Origin: CAYUAI01 sp964442745
GTDB taxonomy: Bacteria; Pseudomonadota; Gammaproteobacteria; S012-40
Length of the DNA stretch: 39,605 bases
Reading direction: 5' to 3'
NCBI GenBank assembly: GCA_964442745.1
Contig: CAYUAI010000033.1
Coordinates: 1 to 39,605 of the forward strand
Under the pieces are notes generated by a model. That model was not told where the DNA came from. It did not search any database and worked only from the letters and a program-made list of their open reading frames with translations. Shown piece after piece: positions 16,590 to 24,791 of the stretch. Positions within the stretch are counted from its first letter, which is position 1, and every line of letters begins with the position of its first letter. The position numbers were made by a program, and so were the translations under genes.

Positions 16590-16942
16590 AGTACGACGAA
16601 GCCGCTTAATTTTTATTCTCTCCACCAAATCGATTCCAGTTTTATAACAAAGAAATCGGTTGGTGTGTTTGATGGTATATCTGATCCCAATCATCACTGA
16701 CTGAATTACACCCAGCATTGGAACAATACCGCTTGGCATGAGTCTTAATGTGCATGAGCACAGCCTGTTGCTGTGGTGCTTTTCTGGTTGTTTTTTACTA
16801 TTTTCTGAAACAAGCGCCGACAAGTCCCGTCAACATCGTGCCCAATTCTCTCTAATAATAACGATAAGCCTAATTTATAAATTCAATATTTTGTTTTGAT
16901 ATATTCCAATGCCGTTGATTAACTGGTGGGATAATTGTTTTC
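16590..16942. other. Intergenic region, no gene seen
   Basis: About 350 bases between the Nudix gene and the FN3-SUMF1 gene. A minus-strand frame (16554-16823) overlaps the end of the Nudix gene and has no ribosome binding site, so it is not called. No clear terminator or promoter was found. Confidence 0.4.
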
Positions 16943-18433
16943 ATGCAAGTAAGTTTAATAGGCCGTATAAATTATTTGGTCAAATGGTGTGCGCTGATAA
17001 TGCCGGTCTGTGCAGCCCTTGTGACGCTTACGATTTTGGGGTGCGACAAAGGGGGCTCATCGTCGGTAGAGACATCGAATGATACCCATTCCTCAGTATT
17101 CTCACTTGCTCAACCTAATAACATTCGTGCAACAAGTACGACAGAGCGTATTCGACTGGTATGGGATCGTGTTGCTAATGCCAGCCGCTATCGGGTTTAT
17201 TGGGCTGAGCAAAGTCCGGTATTAGCTCAGGCGAGCAATCAAGAAGTATTGACTGAACAATTCGAAATTGCACAAGGCCTTAAGTTGGGGCAGGCGTATT
17301 ATTTTGTCATTGTTGCGGAAAATGAAACAATGGCAGGGCCTGTCTCAGCGGTGCAAGTGGTTGCTTTGCAATTAGCCCAACCGAGTTCGGCGTTTGTTCT
17401 GGATTGTCTTGATGGTGATGCTTATCTGTATTGGACGGCGGTGTTTGAGGCAACGAGTTATCAATTGTATTGGTCCTTTTCTTCGGCGCTTGATCAATGG
17501 CGTGATTACGGAGGGATTGAGATGCAATCGCCCTTTCAGCATCAGGACCGGCAATCTTCTGAACGCTATTATTATTACATCGTTGCACTAAAAGATGAAT
17601 TGCTCAGCGATCCTGTACCTGTGCTGCCGAAAAACCATTGCTTAGGGCAATTAATTCAAGACAGTCATCCAGATAATCGCTTGGGACCGGAAATGATTGT
17701 GATTCCTGCACTAAGCTATCGCATGGGAGATGATACTTCTTTCGGTGGGCTGACATTGGGTGAAGGCAGTTCCGATGAGTTACCCGTACACCAGGTGATG
17801 TTTCAACAGGCTTTTGCGATGGGTAAATACGAAGTGACTTTCTATGAATATGATCAATATCTGACGGCGATAGGCAAGGTCACTGCGACGGGAGAGAATG
17901 AAGAGGCGTATGATTGGCAGTGGGGGCGTGAAGATCGTCCGGCGATAGGGATAAGTTGGGATGATATATCAGACTATTTAGCTTGGTTAAATGTGCAATT
18001 TGATCTCACAGGAAAGCCAGGTCGTTATCGTTTACCGAGCGAAGCCGAGTGGGAATATGCAGCGCGTGCAGGAAGCCAAACTAAATATCCTTGGGGTGAG
18101 GATATTGGGGTGAATCAAGCCCAGTGTAAAACGTGTAATAGTGATCTTGATCCTAGCAAAACAGCCCAAGTTGGGGAATTTTTAGCGAACGCTTGGGGGC
18201 TTCATGATATGCATGGTAATGTCAATGAATGGTTAATTGACTGTAAAAATACCAATTATACCGATGCGCCGATTGATGGAAGTGCTTGGTTGACAGGTGC
18301 TTGCACACATCACATGGCACGGGGAGGGTCTTGGAAGGATGGGTCTCGAAACCTTCGCTCTGCCGATCGTAGTTCGTATTCTCGTGGTTACCGAAATAAT
18401 ACCGTGGGGTTTCGCTTGGCCAAAACGCTTTAA
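16943..18433 (+). CDS. FN3-SUMF1 lipoprotein (FGE-like, catalytic Cys absent)
   Basis: The 496-residue product has a lipoprotein signal ending in ILGC (Cys34). Two fibronectin type III-like domains follow, about residues 57-145 (IRLVWDRVANASRYRVYWAE) and 146-230. A C-terminal SUMF1/FGE-sulfatase domain runs from about 235 to 496, with GKYEVTFYEYDQY, RLPSEAEWEYAARAG, GLHDMHGNVNEWL and ARGGSWKDGSRNLRSADR. In true formylglycine-generating enzymes a W-x-C-x-x-x-x-C pair after RGGS does the oxidation; here it reads WKDGSRNLRS, so sulfatase activation is unlikely. The family also includes structural and sensor-linked members. The stop is 18 bases before the next lipoprotein gene, with a strong ribosome binding site between them, so these two are an operon. 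FN3 domains of similar style occur in the large minus-strand protein at 20655-24227. Confidence 0.92.
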   Translation: MQVSLIGRINYLVKWCALIMPVCAALVTLTILGCDKGGSSSVETSNDTHSSVFSLAQPNNIRATSTTERIRLVWDRVANASRYRVYWAEQSPVLAQASNQEVLTEQFEIAQGLKLGQAYYFVIVAENETMAGPVSAVQVVALQLAQPSSAFVLDCLDGDAYLYWTAVFEATSYQLYWSFSSALDQWRDYGGIEMQSPFQHQDRQSSERYYYYIVALKDELLSDPVPVLPKNHCLGQLIQDSHPDNRLGPEMIVIPALSYRMGDDTSFGGLTLGEGSSDELPVHQVMFQQAFAMGKYEVTFYEYDQYLTAIGKVTATGENEEAYDWQWGREDRPAIGISWDDISDYLAWLNVQFDLTGKPGRYRLPSEAEWEYAARAGSQTKYPWGEDIGVNQAQCKTCNSDLDPSKTAQVGEFLANAWGLHDMHGNVNEWLIDCKNTNYTDAPIDGSAWLTGACTHHMARGGSWKDGSRNLRSADRSSYSRGYRNNTVGFRLAKTL

Positions 18434-18451
18434 AAATGGAGGGGGAGGGTA

Positions 18452-19924
18452 ATGAATACATGGCATACAGGATGGATCATCATTATTATTATTTTTATCA
18501 TCGGATGTACGACGCCGTTACCAAGATTAGATCCGCTACCAGCCCCGGAATTTCAGCCTTACATTGTTCCACCTGATCCTGTTAATTTAACGCAAACGAT
18601 TGTGGTGGGTCGCACAAGTTCTGATAAAAATACCTTGCTTGATAATATAACCGTTCGGAATAATTTAGCGATTCCAGAAAATTCCCGTGTTGTGATAAGT
18701 ATGCCACCTAGAACGTCGCAACAAACCACAAATCAACCAGAGGCATCTAAACGGGGTCGAGCACTTGTTGTTCAAGCGGTTAAAGGCGGTGACGCACAAG
18801 ACAACAAGGCGACTGATATGGATAATTATTTAGATATCGTGGAACAACAGATTGAAAAGTCTTTGATTGAAAAAAATTTGATTGTGATTGACCGAGCAAA
18901 ATTTTCTGTTGCATTGCAGCAGCAGTGCTATCAAACCGCATCGCAACAAGATCGATTTAGGGAAACCATGATGATCATCAAAGAAGCGGTCATGCATCAA
19001 TTAACCTCCGGTTTAATCAACCAGGATCAATTGTTGTCTGAGCTAACTTATTCGATAGAAAAATATACTGGGGCAGGTGAGCGTTGTTGTGCTGGTGAGC
19101 TCGTTGGTGCGAATCTGGAAACTTCTGAGCTAATTTGTGTTGCCCAGAGTCCGTATGCGCGTGCTGATTATATCCTGGAAGTTAATGAGTTTGATACGAT
19201 TTCGCTACAAGATGAAATGATTTTTCTAAGCGATATGGTAGAAATTAAATCTTTGATTTCTGTCGATAATCAATTGGGGAAAGCACTGGAACGAGAGAAT
19301 TATAATACAGTGATAAAACCAGGCTATGTGGGTCATTTAAGGGCGAAATTAATTGAGGTGACAACAGGGGCGATTGTCTGGTTGGGTGAACATCAAATTG
19401 AATCGCAGAATGTATTAAATGAAGGGTTTAGCATTGAAGTTCCTATTCGTAAAGAAGTTGCAAATATAGGACAACTCAACCGGCGAATAGATGACTATAA
19501 CCAGGAGCTGGAACGTTTAAGTCAACGGTTGCAAAATAGCAGGGCAGAGGTATTAGACAGCAAAGCAAAAAATAAAATACGGGAAGTTCGCGCCAATGAA
19601 TACAATCATCATCGTCAGTTATTGCTGGCAAAAATGGACCAAGGTTTGGTGCAATCCTTGTTGGACGTTGACTGGCAGTTTAAATACCATGTTGGCCAAC
19701 CCCATTCCTATCCTTGGTTGCCTAATCAAAAAGAAATGGACGACATTGAGTATGCATTACAAGGGTCCAATGGTTTTGAGCACCGCCGCTTGTTACAGAA
19801 ACACCAACAAGCGACACGGTTGCTGAATAATCATTTGTCAGAATTAACAAAGCTGGTCACGAAAGAGTTAATGAAGACGATTCCAATCATGAATAATATA
19901 CCTGTCGCCGTGATTTTACATTAG
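18452..19924 (+). CDS. CsgG/LpoB-like outer-membrane lipoprotein
   Basis: The 490-residue product has a signal with a striking isoleucine run (WIIIIIIFIIGC) and a lipid-acceptor Cys at 19. A proline-rich linker (about 20-60) precedes a domain with features of the CsgG/LpoB/TolB-like family: VIDRAKFSVAL near residue 150, ADYILEVNEF near 240 and AKLIEVTTGAIVWLGEH near 300. The helical stretch LNRRIDDYNQELERLSQRLQ (about 345-370) is a likely coiled coil and is followed by about 120 further residues, an extension beyond a typical CsgG core. Known relatives form secretion channels or activate penicillin-binding proteins; which applies is open. Two adjacent Cys (ERCCAGE) lie near residue 213. GGAGGGGGAGG before the ATG is a very strong ribosome binding site. 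It is co-transcribed with the preceding FN3-SUMF1 gene. Confidence 0.8.
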   Translation: MNTWHTGWIIIIIIFIIGCTTPLPRLDPLPAPEFQPYIVPPDPVNLTQTIVVGRTSSDKNTLLDNITVRNNLAIPENSRVVISMPPRTSQQTTNQPEASKRGRALVVQAVKGGDAQDNKATDMDNYLDIVEQQIEKSLIEKNLIVIDRAKFSVALQQQCYQTASQQDRFRETMMIIKEAVMHQLTSGLINQDQLLSELTYSIEKYTGAGERCCAGELVGANLETSELICVAQSPYARADYILEVNEFDTISLQDEMIFLSDMVEIKSLISVDNQLGKALERENYNTVIKPGYVGHLRAKLIEVTTGAIVWLGEHQIESQNVLNEGFSIEVPIRKEVANIGQLNRRIDDYNQELERLSQRLQNSRAEVLDSKAKNKIREVRANEYNHHRQLLLAKMDQGLVQSLLDVDWQFKYHVGQPHSYPWLPNQKEMDDIEYALQGSNGFEHRRLLQKHQQATRLLNNHLSELTKLVTKELMKTIPIMNNIPVAVILH

Positions 19925-19951
19925 AGAATATTGATGATACTTAGAACAATC

Positions 19952-19975
19952 TTCCCCCGCATGAGGCCAGGGGAA
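19952..19975. terminator. Possible bidirectional terminator hairpin
   Basis: TTCCCC (19952-19957) and GGGGAA (19970-19975) form a 6-bp stem with a 12-base loop, between two genes that converge with a gap of 60 bases. There is no U-tract on either side, so the call is weak; position is the main support. Confidence 0.3.
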
Positions 19976-19984
19976 ATGGGCCTA

Positions 19985-20629
19985 TTATGGCGTAGGCGCA
20001 ACAATGGTGATGCTGCCGGTAGGTTCGCCGTCATCATCGTTTCCCTTGCGGCTGAGGGCGATGGCGGTGCCTGCGGCTAAGGCGCCGAACAACCACCAGC
20101 CCCAGTTTTTGTTGTTTGATTGGGTGGTACTTGTGGTTGATGTGTCCATCTCTGTCTCCACTTGTTCAAATTCAGGTAACAGCGCTGTTTCTTCTTCCAT
20201 TAGAGGTGGCGGGGAAGCTGTGGTTTGTTTGCTTTTGACAGCCACTGTTAACGGTGAAAAGTTAAGACCTTTTAACACGGTATTACCGGCGTTATCCATC
20301 GCTTTAATATAATATTCCATACCTGGCCCTTGGACATATTCGTGAGGGATGTCAACGGAGTAAATGTTATTGTTTAATCGAGGCATGGCTACTTGAAGAT
20401 ACTCATTGCTACCAATGGGACGAAAAAATAATGTCACGTCGGCAATACCGCTTTCATCAGATATGGTGGCAGATATGGTGGCAGTTTCTCCGGTGACGAA
20501 CGGTTGTGATAGCGGGGTATGTTCGATGGCGGGCGCCTTTAAATCTAATTTGGCGGTGAATTGCAAGGTATCTCCGGCAAAGACAGGGGAGCTTGACATT
20601 AATAGAACAATGGCTATGCGTATTTTCAT
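19985..20629 (-). CDS. Exported Ig-like protein with C-terminal membrane anchor
   Basis: The 214-residue product has a signal peptide (MKIRIAIVLLMSSSPVFA) and one Ig-like domain at about residues 25-130: LSQPFVTGETATISATISDE, SGIADVTLFFRP, GPGMEYYIKAMDNAGN. This resembles domains that describe themselves as predicted adhesion or spacer modules. A Pro/Thr/Glu-rich linker follows, then a single hydrophobic segment (WGWWLFGALAAGTAIALSRK, about 175-194) and an acidic tail ending GSITIVAPTP. It is probably inserted in the inner membrane with the Ig domain in the periplasm. It starts 25 bases after the large FN3-PASTA-haem gene, so the two are likely one operon. The tail after the anchor is short and acidic, function unknown. 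Confidence 0.8.
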   Translation of the reverse strand: MKIRIAIVLLMSSSPVFAGDTLQFTAKLDLKAPAIEHTPLSQPFVTGETATISATISDESGIADVTLFFRPIGSNEYLQVAMPRLNNNIYSVDIPHEYVQGPGMEYYIKAMDNAGNTVLKGLNFSPLTVAVKSKQTTASPPPLMEEETALLPEFEQVETEMDTSTTSTTQSNNKNWGWWLFGALAAGTAIALSRKGNDDDGEPTGSITIVAPTP

Positions 20630-20654
20630 TAATTTTTATCCAGTTTAAACAGGG

Positions 20655-23600
20655 TTAATTAAATAGGGCACCTTCTTCAATCCAGGTTTTGAGGGTCGTG
20701 TAAAAATAATTATTGTTTACGTTACCAGGCTCAAAGCCTGGTCGCCGTCCTCCGCCGTGTCGATCATCATGTTGATTGCTCAGTTTTAATAACAGCAGGC
20801 TCGCCTCGGCATCGGCAAGATTTATGCGCGTTTGATTTGGGTATAACTTAGAGGGTATATTTAGCAGCAGCTCATAAATTTCTTTATCGGGGCGAGTGCT
20901 GTCAAAGCCGGTGGTTTCAGCGGGTTTTTTTCCTAGAGCATGACAGGTTTTGCATTGTGTTTGGAAAATAGGCAGCACATGATCTGCAAAACTAATGTGC
21001 TCAACCACGCTCACGGTGAGGGCGGCTTTATCGGTGATTTTGTCTCGGTTTTCAATCGTCAATTCGATATCATAATCACCTAATGCATCAGGGATGAAGC
21101 TTTGTCTTTGTTGGGTCGGGTCGGCAAACTCGGTATTTCCACTATTGGCAGGGGCGCTGGTAATTTGCCACTGGTAGCTTTCCGCCAAAATACTTTTCGA
21201 GCCACTGATGACCAAGGTTTGACCGAGTTTGAGGGTGCGGTTAGGGCCAGGGTGGGCCGTGGGACGCGGACCCTTTGAACCGTCAACATTGTCGAGAAAT
21301 GAGGCTAACAATGTCGCTTGATGAGGGCGATTACTGGTCCAAAAATTGAAAAAAGTCGGTAAAGCTCGTGGCATAATGCCTTCACGAAACACCAGTCGTT
21401 CGATGCGCGGTGCCCATGATAAAAACTCATCAAAACTCGAAAAACCTCGCCCCGTACCATCATCAGCACGTTGCAAGTGACAGATTTGGCAGGATTTGCG
21501 GATGACATCCTGATAAAGTGCATCGGCATTATCTGGTGCATAAGGGGGTTGCCATCCTCTGGGGATGAAGGCACCGTTAAATGTGCCTGCCAGTGGTGAG
21601 CTATTGCCATACCAGCCTTGCACCAATTGAATGACGTGAGTATTTTCATGGGGCAAGGTAAAGTGTAATGACCATTGATGTATCGTACCCGCTTGCAAGG
21701 TTTTTTGGTCTGCAATAATTAATTTCCAGATACCATTAGGGTTTTCTTGGTTAAAGGTGGCTAAGTGGGTGCTAATATCTGGGTCGTCAGAGGTGTCTTC
21801 AGGCTTCCAAATGCCGGTTAATGGTGCGTTTTGAGTGTTGTTGGCACTGGCAATTCTTTTGGAGGCTTCATCATTGAGTTGTAAGTCGGAAATATTGAGG
21901 GTGGCTCCACCGCGTTGTTTGATTAATAGCACTTGTTTACCTGAGGGAGACTCCAGTACAAGTCGCAAGTCGCTTATGTTTTCATGTTGAAGTTGCTCAA
22001 TGGTAATATTTAAATCCTGGATGGGAGCGGTCAGTCCTTGCACTGTTAGGGGAAGTGTGGCGATGCCCGGTTGATTGTTTATGCAATCGGGTGCGCCCGT
22101 TTTATCGCTGTCGCTGCAAAAGTCTGGAATGGCAATGGAATCTTCAAAATCTACGGTAGCTATGGTGCTGCCTGAATTACCCACAAAAGTATCAATAACG
22201 GCTTGATTGAGTATCCGAAAACTCTCTTGTTGTGCGGTTTTGCTATATTGGGTATTAACGGCCTCATCATGCTCGAAAGTATCCATATCAAAGGGAATCA
22301 GGCGTGATTGGGTATTGCCTTGGTCGGGGTAAATGTTGTCTTTTAAGGCGAGGGCCTTTCCGCCATGACAGACAATACAGCCATTGGGAACAAATTCGGC
22401 GCCGCGTCGGCGGGTATCTCGATTGCGGGCACCGGCAGCGACACGTTTTAAGTCTGCATCAAATGCATCGATATCGGTTTGTATGACACGCTGGCCGTCA
22501 GGGCCATAAGCAAAAAATTTTACGTAGCTTTGTTCGGCGGATGCACCATTGGCTGCCGGTGAATATTCGATAGCAACGGTTTCTAATAGATCAGTGTTAG
22601 CTTTGGCATCAGCGAGAGTGGGGTAGTGGTGGGCATACATCATGATATTATTGCCCTCACGCCGAAAAGACACTTTGCGAGCAAACAAATGATCCAGGGT
22701 GTTGAAATATAACACGCTGGCATCATAATTTTTCTGATCAGTAAAGCCATTGGCTTGACGCCAATCTTCAAAGGTGGTTCGGCTATTGTCAGGATCAATG
22801 GCTTGATAATAGGCCGCTGCGTGCGCTTGGCTGCCTGGCTCGTCAAACGGGTCAGTTAAGAACCCGTCGGGATCTGGTGGCAAAGATACGTCGATATTGA
22901 TCGCTGTGCCTTCATCAATGATTGTGTCACTATTGAGGCTTTGGAATATCACCGTGACCGGTGGTTCAGTGACTTTTGGCTGATAAGTTTTTTGATGGAG
23001 AGTTAAGTTGGAGTCTTTCAGTAAGCGGGTTACTTCCAATGATGTTTTACCCAAGAGATTAGGCATGGTGGTTGGTGGTTGGCGCGGGATGACTTCGATA
23101 CGTTCGGAACGTGCGCTGCTGCCCGCGGTATTATTGGCGATGATAATAAAAGAATATTTTGCATTCGGGGTGAGTGGTACGGGATGAGTGAATGTTGTTG
23201 CCTTTTCCACGCGATGTCGCATGCCACTGGTTAAGGTATCAAAATTTTCAGCGGTCACGGAAGCATCTTCTGCCATGTAAATGAAATAAAATTCAGTATC
23301 AGCCACGGGCTCCCAGGTGAGCTCAACATTTTCAGAAATTCCTGTCCCATTAAAATTTTGAGGGACTTTAGGTTGACTTAATTGAGGTGTCGCCGTTATT
23401 TTTTCAGAGACGCTGCTTTCACCTGCCTCATTGCTAGCTGTGACTAAAAAGTAATATGGTGCACCATTATTGAGTGGCGCCGGATGTCTAAATTTCGCTT
23501 GAGGAATATCGGGGTGCCGCATACCGCTGGTCAGCTCAGTATAATTATTTGGAGTTAAGGTGGAATCTTCAGCCATGTAAATGGTATAGACTTTTGCACC

Positions 23601-24227
23601 AGGCACGGCATTCCAGGTGAGATGTACATTGCGGTTGAGCGGTGTGGCTATGACATTACGTGGTGCCGTCGGGATGGGTATGGATTGTGGGGTTTGCCAA
23701 TCACTGGCGTTGAGTACTTCGGCTAAATTCGAATATCCATCTTCATCGTTATCGGGATAGATCAAGCTATCTTCGGAAAAACTTGCTATTTCTGTTTGAT
23801 TAGCGGTGACGTTAACAGCCAATGTTTGCGTGACTACGAGCGGTATTTTTGTATTATCACGTTGCAGAAAGTAATTAAGTTCCAGTTGGTGTTGGCCAGG
23901 GCTTAGGCCGGATATTTCTCCGCTGACGGTCTTATCTGTGTTATTCACCGAAAGCTTGGCTAGTTGAACGGTTTGTTGTTGGCTCGTGCCTTTGTCGATG
24001 ATGACTTCAATGATTAAATTGCGACTATTGATGGTTAGTTGGTTATCGGATGAGGCATCTGATTTTAATGCACGTATTTGGTTCGGGATGGGGATGGTGA
24101 GCATGGGGGAGGTGCTTGATTGGGATTGATTGTCACACCCCCCCTGTAATAATGTTACGCAAAAAATAATTAGTATGATCGCGTTTCTCAAACTCATAGA
24201 GAGGCGGTCTGGTATTTTGTCATGCAT
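20655..24227 (-). CDS. FN3-PASTA-trihaem-P-domain exported protein
   Basis: The 1190-residue product has an N-terminal hydrophobic segment ending in QGGC (Cys31, imperfect lipobox). Domains in order: a calcium-type loop DNDEDGYSNLAEVL (near 157), two FN3 domains (about 189-281 and 289-380, VHLTWNAVPGAKVYTIYMAE), a PASTA-like domain (about 391-452, MPNLLGKTSLEVTRLLKD), a cytochrome-like region with CIVCH near 616, a proprotein convertase P-domain (about 715-857), CQICH near 911, a PKD/Ig-like domain (about 985-1078) and CKTCH near 1090. PASTA normally binds peptidoglycan and P-domains normally accompany proteases, but no protease is seen. Three haems suggest redox activity at the cell surface. 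The ATG at 24227 is used; an ATG at 24197 would shorten the signal. It is followed 25 bases later by the Ig-like gene. Confidence 0.9.
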   Translation of the reverse strand: MHDKIPDRLSMSLRNAIILIIFCVTLLQGGCDNQSQSSTSPMLTIPIPNQIRALKSDASSDNQLTINSRNLIIEVIIDKGTSQQQTVQLAKLSVNNTDKTVSGEISGLSPGQHQLELNYFLQRDNTKIPLVVTQTLAVNVTANQTEIASFSEDSLIYPDNDEDGYSNLAEVLNASDWQTPQSIPIPTAPRNVIATPLNRNVHLTWNAVPGAKVYTIYMAEDSTLTPNNYTELTSGMRHPDIPQAKFRHPAPLNNGAPYYFLVTASNEAGESSVSEKITATPQLSQPKVPQNFNGTGISENVELTWEPVADTEFYFIYMAEDASVTAENFDTLTSGMRHRVEKATTFTHPVPLTPNAKYSFIIIANNTAGSSARSERIEVIPRQPPTTMPNLLGKTSLEVTRLLKDSNLTLHQKTYQPKVTEPPVTVIFQSLNSDTIIDEGTAINIDVSLPPDPDGFLTDPFDEPGSQAHAAAYYQAIDPDNSRTTFEDWRQANGFTDQKNYDASVLYFNTLDHLFARKVSFRREGNNIMMYAHHYPTLADAKANTDLLETVAIEYSPAANGASAEQSYVKFFAYGPDGQRVIQTDIDAFDADLKRVAAGARNRDTRRRGAEFVPNGCIVCHGGKALALKDNIYPDQGNTQSRLIPFDMDTFEHDEAVNTQYSKTAQQESFRILNQAVIDTFVGNSGSTIATVDFEDSIAIPDFCSDSDKTGAPDCINNQPGIATLPLTVQGLTAPIQDLNITIEQLQHENISDLRLVLESPSGKQVLLIKQRGGATLNISDLQLNDEASKRIASANNTQNAPLTGIWKPEDTSDDPDISTHLATFNQENPNGIWKLIIADQKTLQAGTIHQWSLHFTLPHENTHVIQLVQGWYGNSSPLAGTFNGAFIPRGWQPPYAPDNADALYQDVIRKSCQICHLQRADDGTGRGFSSFDEFLSWAPRIERLVFREGIMPRALPTFFNFWTSNRPHQATLLASFLDNVDGSKGPRPTAHPGPNRTLKLGQTLVISGSKSILAESYQWQITSAPANSGNTEFADPTQQRQSFIPDALGDYDIELTIENRDKITDKAALTVSVVEHISFADHVLPIFQTQCKTCHALGKKPAETTGFDSTRPDKEIYELLLNIPSKLYPNQTRINLADAEASLLLLKLSNQHDDRHGGGRRPGFEPGNVNNNYFYTTLKTWIEEGALFN

Positions 24228-24791
24228 GGTAGTGGATCCCTAGCAAGGTAAGCAAAGTGAATTCCGATTATACGCAATATTCAATGGACTAAAAAGTGAT
24301 CTAGTCAACTTGTGTTTGAAAAAGGCGAGAGAAAGGTTTTGAAGCCGATTAATTGATCGATCATGTGAGCGATATTGGCATTTTTTTGGCAATGAGAAGG
24401 CGGCCTTGCTTTGACAAGGGTAAATAAGCTCAGCTAAAATACTTCGCCAGATTTTTTGTTTTCGCTGTCTTGTTATTGATATACCTAAGCCTGACCCATG
24501 GTTAAATCAAGCTGATATTTGGTTCTGCCTCTTAGTTCGTCGATGACTTAAATGCCTTTCGGTCAAATCGACCGACTATTCTGACGATATTCCATCGGCG
24601 AATACTCCAAAATGGGCAGACTATACAGCCCAATAAAAATTTTTAATATCAGAAAATTATTTATTTCATTCTTTGCCAGTCAAAAACTTCCCTCAAGTTA
24701 ATATTTTCTGTGGTGTGTCGATAAGAGGCTAATACCAAATTATTTCCTTAAAAATAAGCTCATTACCCATAAATAGACGACTGAGCATATC
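24228..24791. other. Divergent intergenic region, no gene seen
   Basis: About 560 bases separate two genes transcribed away from each other, so promoters for both must lie here. I find no strong -35/-10 pair, no palindrome worth naming and no frame with a ribosome binding site. Confidence 0.4.

Noticed and set aside
16943..18433. Sulfatase-activating FGE enzyme
   Set aside because: The catalytic Cys pair after RGGS is missing, so only the fold is claimed.
20655..24227. Subtilisin-type protease (because of the P-domain)
   Set aside because: No Asp-His-Ser protease motifs are found anywhere in the protein.
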